NCBI RefSeq assembly: GCF_000156335.1 | Contig: NZ_DS999213.1 | Span: forward strand, 297,663 to 361,662 | Direction: 5' to 3' | Length of the DNA: 64,000 nucleotides | From: Roseobacter sp. GAI101 | GTDB lineage: Bacteria > Pseudomonadota > Alphaproteobacteria > Rhodobacterales > Rhodobacteraceae | Shown: piece by piece, positions 10,442-20,877 of the stretch | How positions within the stretch are numbered: position 1 is the stretch's first letter | Layout: every line of letters starts with the position of its first letter | The notes under the pieces: model-generated | What the model saw: the letters and a program-made list of their open reading frames with translations, nothing else | Told to the model about the DNA's origin: nothing | Database searches by the model: none | Made by a program: the position numbers and the translations under genes

Positions 10442-11254
10442 TTACAGCCCTCCGGGGCGCAGCGGGTTTGCCAAGAGGGAGCGGGTGGCCGCTTCGACAT
10501 CGTCCTGTCGCATCAGGCTTTCCCCGATCAAAAAGACCCGCGCGCCATAGCGGGCCATATCCGCCAGATCCTCAGGCGTGTTGAGGCCGGATTCAGACAC
10601 GATCATCTTTTTCTCGTCAACGTGTTTGGATAGCGTCCGCGTGGTGTCCAAAGACGTCTCAAAGGTCTTGAGGTTGCGGTTGTTGATGCCGATCAAGCGG
10701 CTTTTGAGCGCGCCGGCGCGGTCCAGTTCAGCCTTGTCATGCACCTCGATCAGCGCATCCATGCCCCAATCGGCGGCGGCTTCTTCCAGTTCAAGCGCCT
10801 GCGCGTCGCTGACCGACGCCATGATGATCAGGATGCAATCAGCCCCAAGGGCGCGGGCTTCGGCGACCTGATAGGTGTCGTACATGAAATCCTTGCGCAG
10901 CACGGGCAGGGTGCAGGCCTCGCGCGCGGCGACCAGATAGTCCTTGGACCCTTGAAAGCTGGGGGTGTCCGTCAGGACCGAAAGACAGGTGGCACCGCCC
11001 GCGGCATAGGCTTCGGCCAAGGCAGCAGGGTCGAAATCGGCGCGGATCAACCCTTTGGACGGGCTGGCTTTCTTGATCTCGGCGATCAGGCCATAGCCTT
11101 CGCGGGCGGCATCGAACAGCGCGTCGGCAAAGGGGCGCACGGGCGATGCGGCGCGGGCCTCGGCCTCGACCGTCTCAAGCGGCTTGGCAGCTTTGTCGGC
11201 GGCGATTTCGTCCAGCTTGTAGGCTTTGATCTTGTCTAGAATGGTATCGGTCAT
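10442..11254 (-). CDS. trpC: Indole-3-glycerol phosphate synthase
   Basis: This TIM-barrel enzyme of tryptophan synthesis closes the indole ring of CdRP. The 270 residues show the family pattern [15 protein letters not shown], the catalytic Lys region [29 protein letters not shown], and [12 protein letters not shown]. It is monofunctional, with no TrpF fusion. It overlaps ung by four bases upstream (ATGA) and abuts moaC downstream. Confidence 0.97.
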   Translation of the reverse strand: MTDTILDKIKAYKLDEIAADKAAKPLETVEAEARAASPVRPFADALFDAAREGYGLIAEIKKASPSKGLIRADFDPAALAEAYAAGGATCLSVLTDTPSFQGSKDYLVAAREACTLPVLRKDFMYDTYQVAEARALGADCILIIMASVSDAQALELEEAAADWGMDALIEVHDKAELDRAGALKSRLIGINNRNLKTFETSLDTTRTLSKHVDEKKMIVSESGLNTPEDLADMARYGARVFLIGESLMRQDDVEAATRSLLANPLRPGGL

Positions 11255-11919
11255 ACTGCCTCCGGGGTTGCCCAGTTTATGGCGCTTTGGCCATGGGCGC
11301 GCAACCAGTCATTGCTGCGTGAAAACGGGCGCGACCCGAAAAAGCCACGCCGCGCGGACAGGGGCGACGGGTGCGCGGTCTCAAGTTTGAGGTTGATTTC
11401 GGGGTCCACATCCCTTGCCGCTTTCTGGGCGTGCGCCCCCCACAGCAGGTAGACGCGCGGCCGGTCGCTGATGCGCTGCAAGATTTGCGCGGTCAACTCT
11501 TGCCAACCCAGCGTCGAATGGCCGCCAGCGTTGCCAGCAGGCACGGTAAGCGTGGTGTTCAGCAGCAAAACGCCCTGATCTGCCCAGAAGCGCAGGTCGG
11601 CGGTGTCCGGTGCCGCGCCGATATCCTCGCGCATCTCCTTGAAGATATTGGACAGGGACCGTGGCAACGGCGTGGTCGTGGCCTCGGCGGAAAAGGCCAG
11701 CCCATGGGCGTGGCCGGGCGTGGGATAGGGGTCTTGCCCCAGGATCACGACGCGGACGTCATCGGGCCGGGTCTGCTCGAGCGCCGCAAAGATCTGCGAC
11801 GCGGCGGGTAGGGTTGCCCGGGGATCTGCCTCCAGGGCGTCGCAGATCCCCGGCAGGGTGTCGGTGAAAAACGGCAGGTCGCGCCATGCGCCAAGGCGCG
11901 TCAGGTCCAGCGCGCTCAT
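11251..11919 (-). CDS. ung: Uracil-DNA glycosylase (family 1)
   Basis: It removes uracil from DNA as the first step of base-excision repair. The 222 residues carry the family-1 motif [17 protein letters not shown], with the water-activating Asp, and the DNA-intercalating [18 protein letters not shown] loop. It lies inside the trp gene run, overlapping trpD and trpC by four bases each, so a repair gene is transcribed with tryptophan genes. No LexA box is visible directly in front of it. Confidence 0.97.
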   Translation of the reverse strand: MSALDLTRLGAWRDLPFFTDTLPGICDALEADPRATLPAASQIFAALEQTRPDDVRVVILGQDPYPTPGHAHGLAFSAEATTTPLPRSLSNIFKEMREDIGAAPDTADLRFWADQGVLLLNTTLTVPAGNAGGHSTLGWQELTAQILQRISDRPRVYLLWGAHAQKAARDVDPEINLKLETAHPSPLSARRGFFGSRPFSRSNDWLRAHGQSAINWATPEAV

Positions 11920-12935
11920 GCTGAGTGCGTGATACGGGCCACTTGGGTGATCTTGTCGCGTGCGGCCCCGCTGTCGATGCTGGTGCGAGCCATTTCGACG
12001 CCCGCCTTCAGGTCGGGTGCCGCGTCCGCCACGACCAACGCCGCCGCAGAATTCAGCAGCACTGCATCGCGGTAGGCTGACGGGGTGCCGTCCAGCAATG
12101 CGTTGAAATCACGTGCATTTTCTTCGGGGGTGCCGCCGACGATATCCTCGAAGGGATGCACGGGCAGGCCTGCATCTTCGGGGGTAACCTCGAATTCCGT
12201 CACGGTGCCGTCGGGGTTCAGCGCGGCAACCCAGCTGACGCCGGTGATGGTCAGTTCATCCGTCCCGTCGGACCCATGCACCAGCCAGGCCTTCTCCGAC
12301 CCCAGAGCACCAAGTGTTTCCGCCATCGGGCGGATCAGATCTCGGCGGTATGCGCCGGTCAATTGCCGTGTCACGCCGGCGGGGTTGGTCAGGGGGCCAA
12401 GAATGTTGAAGATCGTGCGGGTCCCCAGTTCGGACCGCGTGGGCATCACATGGGCCGTGGCAGGGTGGTGCATCGGGGCCATCATAAAGCCGATCCCGGC
12501 CTCTTTCAGTGACGCTTCAACCACTTTGGGGCCGACCATGACCTTGAGGCCCATCTGCGTCAGCGCATCTGCGGCCCCCGATTTGGACGACAGATTTCGG
12601 TTGCCATGCTTGGCCACGACCACGCCCGCACCGGCCACGACGAAGGCCGTCGCGGTCGAGATGTTCAGCGTTCCCTTGCCGTCGCCGCCAGTGCCGACGA
12701 TGTCCATCGCCCCGGCAGGGGCCTTCACCGGATTGCATCTGGCGCGCATCACATAGGCGGCAGCGGCATATTCATCCACCGTCTCGCCGCGGGTGCGCAG
12801 CGCCATCAAGAAGCCGCCGATCTGGCTGGGCGTTGCCTCGCCGTTGAACAGGATGCCGAACGCCTCTTCGGCCTGGGCGCGGGTCAGCGGGCCATTGGCC
12901 GCGGCATCGATGAGTGGTTTGAGAAGTTCGCTCAT
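11916..12935 (-). CDS. trpD: Anthranilate phosphoribosyltransferase
   Basis: It transfers the phosphoribosyl group of PRPP to anthranilate in tryptophan synthesis. The 339 residues are the normal length. Diagnostic are [14 protein letters not shown] (PRPP binding), [20 protein letters not shown], and the [16 protein letters not shown] region. It overlaps trpG by four bases upstream and ung downstream. Confidence 0.97.
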   Translation of the reverse strand: MSELLKPLIDAAANGPLTRAQAEEAFGILFNGEATPSQIGGFLMALRTRGETVDEYAAAAYVMRARCNPVKAPAGAMDIVGTGGDGKGTLNISTATAFVVAGAGVVVAKHGNRNLSSKSGAADALTQMGLKVMVGPKVVEASLKEAGIGFMMAPMHHPATAHVMPTRSELGTRTIFNILGPLTNPAGVTRQLTGAYRRDLIRPMAETLGALGSEKAWLVHGSDGTDELTITGVSWVAALNPDGTVTEFEVTPEDAGLPVHPFEDIVGGTPEENARDFNALLDGTPSAYRDAVLLNSAAALVVADAAPDLKAGVEMARTSIDSGAARDKITQVARITHSA

Positions 12936-13513
12936 GCGGGCACCTTAAGTTCGTCCAGAAAGTTTTGCAGCATCTGATGGCCGTGCTCCGACCGGATCGA
13001 TTCCGGATGGAATTGCACGCCATGCAAAGGCAGGTCGCGGTGTTGCAGGCCCATGATGGTGCCGTCTTCCAGCTCTGCCGTGATCTCAAGACGATCGGGC
13101 AGGGTGGCCCGTTCGACCACCAGCGAATGATAGCGCGTTGCCGCAAAGGGAGAGGGCAGGCCGGCGAACATGCCTTTGCCTTTGTGATGCATCTGGCCCA
13201 TCTTGCCGTGCACGATATCGTCGGCGCGTACCACTTTGCCGCCGAACGCCTGTCCCAGGGTCTGATGGCCCAGACACACGCCCAGAAGGGGGGTGCGCGA
13301 CGTGGCCGCCGCCGCCGTCAGCGCCAGACAGATGCCCGCCTGATCCGGATCGCAAGGGCCCGGAGACAGGATAATTCCTGCCGGATTCATCGCCATGGCA
13401 TCCTGAACGGTGATGGCATCATTTCGCCAGATTTCGACCTTTGCGCCCAGATCCCCCAGATAGTGCACCAGGTTGTAAGTGAAACTGTCGTAATTATCTA
13501 TCAGCAGCAGCAT
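12932..13513 (-). CDS. trpG: Anthranilate synthase component II (glutamine amidotransferase)
   Basis: It provides ammonia from glutamine to TrpE. From the ATG of [15 protein letters not shown] it is 193 residues, typical of TrpG. Class I amidotransferase motifs are present: [16 protein letters not shown] (catalytic Cys) and the His-Glu region [15 protein letters not shown]. Upstream codons to 13570 extend the frame, but the family start is here. The protein could also serve folate synthesis as PabA, since some bacteria share it. It diverges from the deacetylase gene. Confidence 0.95.
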   Translation of the reverse strand: MLLLIDNYDSFTYNLVHYLGDLGAKVEIWRNDAITVQDAMAMNPAGIILSPGPCDPDQAGICLALTAAAATSRTPLLGVCLGHQTLGQAFGGKVVRADDIVHGKMGQMHHKGKGMFAGLPSPFAATRYHSLVVERATLPDRLEITAELEDGTIMGLQHRDLPLHGVQFHPESIRSEHGHQMLQNFLDELKVPA

Positions 13514-13675
13514 GGGCGAATTCTTTGTATTGGGGCCGGGTTTAGGGCTAGAGAAACCGCGGAAAACCACGGTATAAAGATTGTCATTACATGTTCAGGC
13601 TTGAGACCCATCGTCAAGGGCAGCCGGCCGTCAGACCCGCGCTTGACTGAACTAATGAACAGGAGTGATTTTTCA

Positions 13676-15187
13676 ATGGCACGCGGTTTTATCGGGGGCA
13701 TCTTGATCGGTGCTGTGTTCAGCGTGGTAGTGGCCGGAATCGTGTCTTTTGTGGTGCCCATCGGGCCGCCACCGCAAATGGATGACACCGCACCGCAGGA
13801 CATGACCGCCGCAGTGCCGGTCGACGCGATCCCGCCCCAGCCCGTCGTCGTGGACAGCACCCCCGAAATAACACGCGCGCCGCTTGCGGAAATGCCGATT
13901 GGCGACAGCAGCGCCGATGCGCCCAAGGAGATGGTGACCGCCCCATTGGCCGCGCCTGAGATCGGCCAGGACGTAGAAATCGCGATGTCCGCCGAAGAGA
14001 CCGAGACGACACCCCCGGCAATGACGCCGGATGCGCCGATCTTTCCAAACCCGATGGCCTTGGCCCCGATGGAGCCTGACGCCCGCGATGACGTCGCCAT
14101 CGCGACCGACCCTGCCGCATTCGCTCGGCCAACCGCTCCGGTTGTGGCGCAACCAACCGTCGCTGATCCTGTCGTACCGGAACCGACCCTAGAGGAAGAA
14201 ACGGTCGCGGAGGAAGCACCGACCGTCGATGTCCCGGTCGAGACCGCAGATGAGGCCCCGCAAGCCACCCCGACCGAGGCGCAGCCCAAGATGCCCGTCA
14301 CCGTCATCGTCGAAGCCGCACCAAAAAAATCTGAAGTTACCGCGATGCCCGCGCCGAAAATGGCAAAAATCCCATCGGCCAACCGCACGGCTGATGCCGA
14401 CACCGACCCCAGGGGGGCACCTGTGACAGTGAACCGCTTGCCGACGGCCCTGTCCGGTGAACGGACCGAGGAGGACCCGCAGCAGGCCGCGTCCGAAGGG
14501 GCGATCAGCCGCTATGCCCGGCCCTTTGAGAACCCCGATGATAAGCCCCTGATGGGGATCTTGCTGATCGATCAGGGCACCGATCTTGAGGACGGAGAGG
14601 TCGGCATCGCCGCCCTGCGCAACTTCCCGTATCCGATCAGCTTTGCGATTGATGTGTCGCTGCCCGACGCCGCCAATCGCATGGCGATTTACCGCAACGA
14701 AGGGTTCGAGGTTTTGGCCATGGTCGATCTGCCCGAGGGGGCGCAGGCGTCGGATGCGGAAACCACCCTGGCTGTCGCCCTGACCCGGATGCCGGACGTA
14801 ATCGGCGTTCTGGAAGGACTGGGCAACGGCTTGCAGCCCGACAGGGGGCTTGCCGATCAGGTCACCGCTATTCTGGCGCAGGGCGGTCACGGTCTGGTCA
14901 CGCAAGACAAAGGCCTGAACACCATGCCCAAGCTGGCGATCAAGGAAGGCGTGCCTGCCTCCGCGATTTTCCGCGACTTTGACAGCAAGGGCCAGACTGC
15001 CACGGTGATCCGCCGGTTCCTGGATCAGGCGGCATTCAAGGCGGGAATTGAAGGGTCGGTTATCATGATGGGCCGACTGCGCCCCGAGACAATATCGGCG
15101 CTGCTGGTCTGGGGTTTGCAGGACCGCGCCAGCCAGGTGGCATTGGCCCCGATTTCGGCGGTATTGCTGGCCGAACAAGCCGAATAG
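13676..15187 (+). CDS. Divergent polysaccharide deacetylase family protein (YibQ-like)
   Basis: This 503-residue protein has one N-terminal membrane anchor (about residues 4-26, GGILIGAVFSVVVAGIVSFV). A long Pro/Ala/Glu-rich low-complexity region follows (about 35-260), then a C-terminal domain (about 285-503) beginning GILLIDQGTDLEDGEVGIAA. That domain resembles the divergent deacetylases (Pfam PF04748), usually periplasmic and envelope-associated with unclear chemistry. AGGAGTG lies upstream of the chosen ATG; the frame is open far upstream through trpG, but without a better start. The linker probably spans the periplasm. Confidence 0.8.
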   Translation: MARGFIGGILIGAVFSVVVAGIVSFVVPIGPPPQMDDTAPQDMTAAVPVDAIPPQPVVVDSTPEITRAPLAEMPIGDSSADAPKEMVTAPLAAPEIGQDVEIAMSAEETETTPPAMTPDAPIFPNPMALAPMEPDARDDVAIATDPAAFARPTAPVVAQPTVADPVVPEPTLEEETVAEEAPTVDVPVETADEAPQATPTEAQPKMPVTVIVEAAPKKSEVTAMPAPKMAKIPSANRTADADTDPRGAPVTVNRLPTALSGERTEEDPQQAASEGAISRYARPFENPDDKPLMGILLIDQGTDLEDGEVGIAALRNFPYPISFAIDVSLPDAANRMAIYRNEGFEVLAMVDLPEGAQASDAETTLAVALTRMPDVIGVLEGLGNGLQPDRGLADQVTAILAQGGHGLVTQDKGLNTMPKLAIKEGVPASAIFRDFDSKGQTATVIRRFLDQAAFKAGIEGSVIMMGRLRPETISALLVWGLQDRASQVALAPISAVLLAEQAE

Positions 15188-15204
15188 CGCTCAACGCCAA
15201 CAGG

Positions 15205-16245
15205 TTAGATAATCTCGTCCTCATCGAACAGCGGATCACTTTCAAGCTGGGTGATCATGTTTTCGACCGTGTCTGCAACCGCGCGCGGCATCAGCTTGGC
15301 CAGATGGAACACCGCGTCGCCTTCATTGACCACGGGCAGGATCGCGCGACCGATCAGAATGCCGTCAAAGGGTGCCTTGATGTCTTCTTCGGTCTTGCCA
15401 AAGGGGTCCGACACCGTGGCCAGCGAATCCCCTTCCTTGACGGTTTCACCTTCGGCGCGAAAGGTCCGCAGCAGCCCGCCCACAGGGGCGCGCAGCCAGG
15501 TTGAACTGGAACAGACGTGGGACTGGCGGCGGGATTCGGCAATGCCCTTGGCGGGCAGCATGTCTTCGGCACGCATCACGCGCAGGATGCCTGCAACACC
15601 GGCACGCACTGCCATCTCGTCAAAGCGCAGACCTTCGCCGGCTTCATAAAGCAGCACAGGCGTTCCCTTGGACGCGGCCACGGCCCGCAACGACCCGTCG
15701 CGCAGTGGCGAGGTCAGCACAACAGGGGCGGCAAAGTTGATCGCCATACGTCGGGTAATCGGGTCAGAGGGCGAAATCCGCACCTGCGGCAGGTTCGTGC
15801 GGTGGATCGCGGCGGAGTGCAGATCAATGCCGAAATCGCAGCGCAACACGACTTCGGTCAGAAAAATATGCGCAAGACGCGACCCCAGCGACCCCGATGG
15901 GTGCCCCGGAAAACAGCGGTTCAGATCGCGGCGGTCGGGCAGGTACCGCGAACGGTTCAGAAACCCGAAGGAGTTCACGACGGGAATCACCAGCAGCGTG
16001 CCGCGCAGGGATTTCAACTGGGGCGCGCGCAGCAAACGGCGCACAATCTCGACCCCGATCAGCTCATCCCCATGCACCGCGGCACTGACGAACATGGTAG
16101 GGCCAGAGCGCTTGCCGTGGATCACTTCAAGCGACAGGCCGACAGGGGTGTGGTCCGGCAGGATCGAAATGGGCAGGTCAATCTGCGTGCGGGTGCCCGG
16201 GGCCACCTTTTGACCTGCAATTTCAAAAGGCGGCTGGTTCGCCAT
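15205..16245 (-). CDS. Succinylglutamate desuccinylase/aspartoacylase family protein
   Basis: This 346-residue zinc carboxypeptidase-like hydrolase has the metal ligands in HGDE (residues 58-61) and the third ligand in DLHSAAIHRTN. These enzymes cut amide bonds of N-acyl amino acids or related compounds. The C-terminal part has a lipoyl/biotin-like segment (GETVKEGDSLATVSDPFGKT) also seen in this subfamily. It starts two bases after the trpE stop and is therefore the last gene of ppiD-trpE-this. No link to tryptophan is known to me; the substrate is unknown. Confidence 0.85.
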   Translation of the reverse strand: MANQPPFEIAGQKVAPGTRTQIDLPISILPDHTPVGLSLEVIHGKRSGPTMFVSAAVHGDELIGVEIVRRLLRAPQLKSLRGTLLVIPVVNSFGFLNRSRYLPDRRDLNRCFPGHPSGSLGSRLAHIFLTEVVLRCDFGIDLHSAAIHRTNLPQVRISPSDPITRRMAINFAAPVVLTSPLRDGSLRAVAASKGTPVLLYEAGEGLRFDEMAVRAGVAGILRVMRAEDMLPAKGIAESRRQSHVCSSSTWLRAPVGGLLRTFRAEGETVKEGDSLATVSDPFGKTEEDIKAPFDGILIGRAILPVVNEGDAVFHLAKLMPRAVADTVENMITQLESDPLFDEDEII

Positions 16246-16247
16246 CG

Positions 16248-17759
16248 TCAGGTGTTCCCGTTTCCGGCAAAGCGCGCCGCATCGGCGGCCGCGCGGCGGA
16301 TCGCGTCGGATTTATGCACGGTTTCCATATATTCCGCCTCGGCATCGCTGTCATAGACGACACCCCCACCGGCCTGAATATAAAGGGTTTTATCCTTGAT
16401 CACGGCCGTACGCAGCGCGATGCACATGTCCATGTCGCCGCCCGCGCTGAAATACCCCACGCCACCGCCATAAAGCCCGCGCTTCTCCGGTTCCAGCTCG
16501 TCGATGATCTCCATCGCGCGGACCTTAGGGGCACCTGATACCGTCCCCGCAGGCATCCCCGCAAAGAACGCATCCAGCGCATCGCGGTCATCGCGCAGTT
16601 CGCCGACCACGTTGGATACAATATGCATGACGTGGCTGTATTTCTCGACGATGAATTCTTCGGTCGGGCGCACGGTCCCGATCTTGGCAACGCGGCCCAC
16701 ATCGTTACGGCCCAGATCAAGCAGCATCAGATGCTCTGCCAGCTCCTTTTCGTCGGCCAGCAGGTCTGCTTCCAAGGCGCGGTCTTCTTCTTCGGTCGCA
16801 CCGCGTCGGCGCGTCCCTGCGACGGGGCGAATGGTGATTTCCTTGCCGAACACCCGCACGAGGATTTCAGGCGATGCCCCGACCACGTGGAAGTCGCCGA
16901 AGTTGAAATAGAACATGAAAGGCGACGGGTTTGTCCGCCGCAAGCTGCGATACAGCGCAAAGGGCGGCTGCGAAAACCCCTGCGCCCAGCGTTGCGACGG
17001 CACCACCTGAAAGATGTCACCGGCGACGATATAGTCGCGGGCCTTTTCAACGGCAGACTTATAGCCTTCACGGGTAAAGTTGCTGACGGGTGCGGCTTCT
17101 TCGTGGGCCTCGCCCAGATCACGGCTGGCACCGGGCATGGACCGTTCCAGATCACGCACCGCATCCATCACGCGTTCGGCGGCCTGGGCAAAGGCGGCCT
17201 TGGCGGTCTGACCGTCAGACACCCACGCGGGCGATACGATCGTGACCTCGCCCTTGACGCCGTCAAGCACGGCAATCACGGACGGGCGTACCATCATGGC
17301 ATCAGGCAGGCCCAGCGGATCTGGGTTTACGTTTGGCAAATGTTCGACCAGCCGGATCATGTCGTAGCCCAGATAGCCGAACAGGCCTGCGGCAGCCTGG
17401 GGCAGGTCGGCGGGCAGGTCGATCCTGGATTCAGCGATCAGTGCCCGCAAGGCATCCAGCGGGTCGCCCGGAATATCCTCGAACGCGTCGGCGTCATAGC
17501 GGGCGGACCGGTTCAGCGCCGATGTTGTACCCTTGCAGCGCCAGATCACGTCAGGTTTCATCCCGATGATCGAATAACGCCCTCGGATCTCACCGCCGGT
17601 CACGGATTCAAGCACAAAGGCGTTTTGCGCCGCACCCGTTAGTTTCAGCATCAAGGATACGGGCGTATCCAGATCGGCGGCCAGACGGGTGTAGACAATC
17701 TGGTTCTTGCCAGCCGCATAGCCCGCGGCAAAGCTGTCGAAATCAGGGGTCAGGGACAT
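16248..17759 (-). CDS. trpE: Anthranilate synthase component I
   Basis: It converts chorismate and ammonia to anthranilate, the first committed step of tryptophan synthesis. The 503 residues are normal for TrpE. The N-terminal tryptophan-feedback segment is FVLESVTGGEIRGRYSII. Catalytic motifs include FQVVPSQRW, GASPEILVR, AGTRRRGATEEED, and GTVSGAPKVRAMEIIDELE. It starts 11 bases after ppiD. It is unlinked from trpGDC, which lie a few kilobases away in another transcription unit. Confidence 0.97.
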   Translation of the reverse strand: MSLTPDFDSFAAGYAAGKNQIVYTRLAADLDTPVSLMLKLTGAAQNAFVLESVTGGEIRGRYSIIGMKPDVIWRCKGTTSALNRSARYDADAFEDIPGDPLDALRALIAESRIDLPADLPQAAAGLFGYLGYDMIRLVEHLPNVNPDPLGLPDAMMVRPSVIAVLDGVKGEVTIVSPAWVSDGQTAKAAFAQAAERVMDAVRDLERSMPGASRDLGEAHEEAAPVSNFTREGYKSAVEKARDYIVAGDIFQVVPSQRWAQGFSQPPFALYRSLRRTNPSPFMFYFNFGDFHVVGASPEILVRVFGKEITIRPVAGTRRRGATEEEDRALEADLLADEKELAEHLMLLDLGRNDVGRVAKIGTVRPTEEFIVEKYSHVMHIVSNVVGELRDDRDALDAFFAGMPAGTVSGAPKVRAMEIIDELEPEKRGLYGGGVGYFSAGGDMDMCIALRTAVIKDKTLYIQAGGGVVYDSDAEAEYMETVHKSDAIRRAAADAARFAGNGNT

Positions 17760-17770
17760 ATCGCGCCTTT

Positions 17771-19615
17771 TTAGGGGAAGTTCACATGAACGGCGTTGAT
17801 CGCCTGCTGGTCAATCATCGGCGCGGTACGGCGCACGACGTCGCTGGAGTACAGCGCAAAGACATCCTGGCTAAGCTGCTGATTGAGCTGCGTTGTCAGT
17901 TGGTCCAGCAATTGACGGGTCTGTTCGGATTCTTCGGCAGCAGTGATGCTATCAACCCGCAGGATCGCGACGCTGTCCGTGCCTGCGATGGTGCGAATAT
18001 CGCCGGGGGCCGCGTCGAACACTTCGGTCATCAGACCGTCGGGGGCCCCCGAAATCACCGCCTCGCGCGTCAGGTTCTGCTGGTCGGTCGGTGTCAGCCC
18101 AAGATCGGCAAAGTCACTGCCGCCTTCCAGCGCGCTTTGCGCCGTTTCGGCCTGCGCGGTCAGCGCTTGCAGCAGTTGATCGGCGGTCCAGGCCGCGGCG
18201 ACCGATGCGCGTGCATCCTCGAAGGGATTCGGGCGCTCGGGCTTGGTGCCGTCCAGACGCAGGGCAAAGACGCTGCCATCTTCAAGCTGGTCAATCTTGG
18301 GGAAATCACCGTCGGTCAGGGCCGCGGCCGCAGCGCGGAACGATTCATAGGCGGCGATGCCCTGGTCGCTGTCGGCAGTCCACTCAGTGGTGCCAAGAGT
18401 CATCTTGGTTTCCTCGGCCAGCTGTTCCAGCGTGGCCCCACCGGCAAGCTGATCGTCTAGCTCTTGGGCGCGTACTTCGACAAGGCGCGCGGCACGGTCG
18501 CCTGCAAGGTCCTGCTGCAAGGCGGGGCTTGCCTCTTCAAAGGTGGTGTTCAGCGATGGCAAGATGCCGTTTACGCGAAACAATGCGGGTCCAAGGTTGC
18601 TGGGCAGGGGGCCCACGACATCGCCGGCCTCGGCGGCAAATACCGCTTCGCCTGCGGCTCCCAGCTCAAGGCGGCTCACGTCACCCATATCGATGTCCTC
18701 CAGTGTCAAACCACGGTCCTGCACCAGCGCGTCAAAGGTGGTGCCGCTGACCTCAAGGGCGGCAGCGGCCATGTTCGCGGCCTCTTCATTGGGGAACACC
18801 AACCGTTCGACCAGGCGACGTTCGGGCTGGATAAAGTCCGCTGCGCGGTCGTCATAGGCCTTGCGCAGTTCGTCTTGTGTGATCTCGACCTCGTCCAGCA
18901 CGTCTTGGGGCGTCAGGATGATATAGGTGATGGATTTGCTGGCAGGCAGCATAAAGTTCTCCGGATTTGCATCATAGAATGCTTGAAGATCAGCATCGGT
19001 AGGGGCTGCCAATGGTGTTTGCAGGTCATCTTCGGTCAAGGCCGCCCATGTGAAGCTGCGCTTTTCGCCAACGAAATTCACCAGGGTCTGGGCGTAAACG
19101 TCGGGCATGGTTACGCCGCCGCTGATCGCACCTTGGAGCAGACTGCGCGCGGCTTCCTCGCGCAGCGATGTCTCGAACTCCGCTTCGCTCAGGCCTGCCT
19201 GTTGCAGCGCAAAGCGATAGCCTTCGCGGTCGAAATTGCCGTCAATGCCCTGAAACGAAGGGATATCGATGATGCGCTCGCGCAGGTTTTCATCGCCGAT
19301 GGAAATGCCCATTTCGGCGGTTTCATTGTCCAATGCCCGCAGGCGCACAAGGCGCTGCAAGACGGCGCGGTCCAGACCAATCGCCTGCGCTTGCTGAAAG
19401 CTCAGCGTTTCGCCGGTCTGGCCTTCGATGGCACGGATTTGCTGCTGCAACTCGCGGGCATATTGATCGACCGAGATGTCTTTGTCGCCGACGGTGCCGA
19501 TGCTGCTGACATTACCGTTGAAGTTCACCGCCCCAAAGCCGCCAAGGCCAAGGATCAGCATCCCCATCAATATCCAGACGGCGGTTTTCGCGACGCTATT
19601 GCCCTTGGCTTTCAT
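17771..19615 (-). CDS. ppiD: SurA N-domain / PpiD-like peptidyl-prolyl isomerase
   Basis: This 614-residue periplasmic foldase is held by one N-terminal membrane helix (residues ~8-30, AVWILMGMLILGLGGFGAVN). After it comes a SurA-type N-terminal domain (DKDISVDQYARELQQQIRAI) and a weakly conserved parvulin-like part in the second half. PpiD assists newly exported proteins at the Sec translocon. The length agrees with PpiD (~620). It heads the operon with trpE, an order common in Rhodobacteraceae. Confidence 0.88.
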   Translation of the reverse strand: MKAKGNSVAKTAVWILMGMLILGLGGFGAVNFNGNVSSIGTVGDKDISVDQYARELQQQIRAIEGQTGETLSFQQAQAIGLDRAVLQRLVRLRALDNETAEMGISIGDENLRERIIDIPSFQGIDGNFDREGYRFALQQAGLSEAEFETSLREEAARSLLQGAISGGVTMPDVYAQTLVNFVGEKRSFTWAALTEDDLQTPLAAPTDADLQAFYDANPENFMLPASKSITYIILTPQDVLDEVEITQDELRKAYDDRAADFIQPERRLVERLVFPNEEAANMAAAALEVSGTTFDALVQDRGLTLEDIDMGDVSRLELGAAGEAVFAAEAGDVVGPLPSNLGPALFRVNGILPSLNTTFEEASPALQQDLAGDRAARLVEVRAQELDDQLAGGATLEQLAEETKMTLGTTEWTADSDQGIAAYESFRAAAAALTDGDFPKIDQLEDGSVFALRLDGTKPERPNPFEDARASVAAAWTADQLLQALTAQAETAQSALEGGSDFADLGLTPTDQQNLTREAVISGAPDGLMTEVFDAAPGDIRTIAGTDSVAILRVDSITAAEESEQTRQLLDQLTTQLNQQLSQDVFALYSSDVVRRTAPMIDQQAINAVHVNFP

Positions 19616-19681
19616 AGTCTTACCCTTTTGCGCATATTTTCACCTATCTATGCGGTGCGCGCCAAGGGGGCAAGAGGGCGT

Positions 19682-20848
19682 CTAAAGCACGGCCAACCGG
19701 TCAAAAAGCACACTGATACCGGGCGCGTCCAGATTTGCGAAAGCGATACGTAACTGACGCGCGCCGGTCGGGTCTGTGTCGGGGCAAAACATCGTGCCGG
19801 GAAGACACAAGATACCCGCATCGCGCACCATGCGTGGCCCAAGATCAGCCGAGCTTTCCTCGAACGGATGGTGCAGATAGGCAAAATACCCGCCCAGGCC
19901 CAGCAGTTTCCACCCCTTCGGGGTAATCTTATGCATGTTGTCGGTGATCGCCTGACGGCGGGCCAGGATTTCATCCCGTTCACCGGCAAGCCATTGCGAC
20001 AGGTTCTGCATGCCCCAAAGGGCGGCATGCTGGCCGATCTGCCCGGGGCAGATCGCAACTGTGTCAAGGAACTTTTCAACCTCGGCCAAGCGCGCCTCGG
20101 AAGCGATGATCGCACCGACGCGGTGTCCCGTAAGACGATACGCTTTTGAAAAAGAGTAAAGATGGATCAGCGTCGCCTGCCAGTCCGGGTTCTGAAACAG
20201 ATCATGGGGCGGGCCGGTGCGGCTGTCAAAGTCGCGGTAAGTCTCGTCGAGGATCAAGGCGATGCCATGGGACTGGGCCAGGTCGAAAAAGGCGCGCACA
20301 AGTTCTGCGGGATATTCAACGCCGCCCGGATTGTTCGGGGTCACCAAAGCAATGGCGCGGGTGCGGTCGGTGATCAAGGCGGCAGCCGCCTCGGGGTCGG
20401 GCAAAAGGTCCGGCCCGGTCCTGAGGGCGACAGAGCGGACGCCGGACATATCCAGCCACATCTTGTGGTTGAAATACCACGGCGTCGGCAGAATGACCTC
20501 GTCCCCTTCGCCGCACAATGTGGCAATTGCCGCGGCAAAGGCCTGATTGCACCCCGAGGTGATGGCCGTCTGTGCCGCCGTGATCTCACCCGCGTAATGG
20601 CGTGCGGTTTGCGCTGCCAGTTCCGCGCGCAATTCGTCCAAACCCAGAACCGGCCCATAAAGATGTGCATCATCGCGCGTCAGCGCCACATCCGCCATCA
20701 CCTGCCGCAAGGGTTGGGGAGGCGGTTCAACCGGGGCGGCCTGGCTGACGTTGATCAGCGGGCGATCTGCGGAAAAGGTGACCCCAAAAAGCCAACGGCG
20801 CGCGGCCATGACGGGAGGAGCGAAAGTGGAAGCGGTGCGGGTCAGCAT
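19682..20848 (-). CDS. Class I/II pyridoxal-phosphate aminotransferase
   Basis: A 388-residue fold-type I aminotransferase. The catalytic lysine lies in YSFSKAYRLTGHRVG, with TPNNPGG, LDETYRDF, and a C-terminal ARQLRIAFAN (substrate-carboxylate Arg) also present. It resembles aspartate/aromatic aminotransferases of subgroup I-gamma, but the donor amino acid cannot be read from sequence. It lies 66 bases from ppiD on the same strand, with a repeat element on its upstream side. Confidence 0.88.
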   Translation of the reverse strand: MLTRTASTFAPPVMAARRWLFGVTFSADRPLINVSQAAPVEPPPQPLRQVMADVALTRDDAHLYGPVLGLDELRAELAAQTARHYAGEITAAQTAITSGCNQAFAAAIATLCGEGDEVILPTPWYFNHKMWLDMSGVRSVALRTGPDLLPDPEAAAALITDRTRAIALVTPNNPGGVEYPAELVRAFFDLAQSHGIALILDETYRDFDSRTGPPHDLFQNPDWQATLIHLYSFSKAYRLTGHRVGAIIASEARLAEVEKFLDTVAICPGQIGQHAALWGMQNLSQWLAGERDEILARRQAITDNMHKITPKGWKLLGLGGYFAYLHHPFEESSADLGPRMVRDAGILCLPGTMFCPDTDPTGARQLRIAFANLDAPGISVLFDRLAVL

Positions 20849-20877
20849 CTGGGGATGGCTCCTGGTGGAATGGGAGG

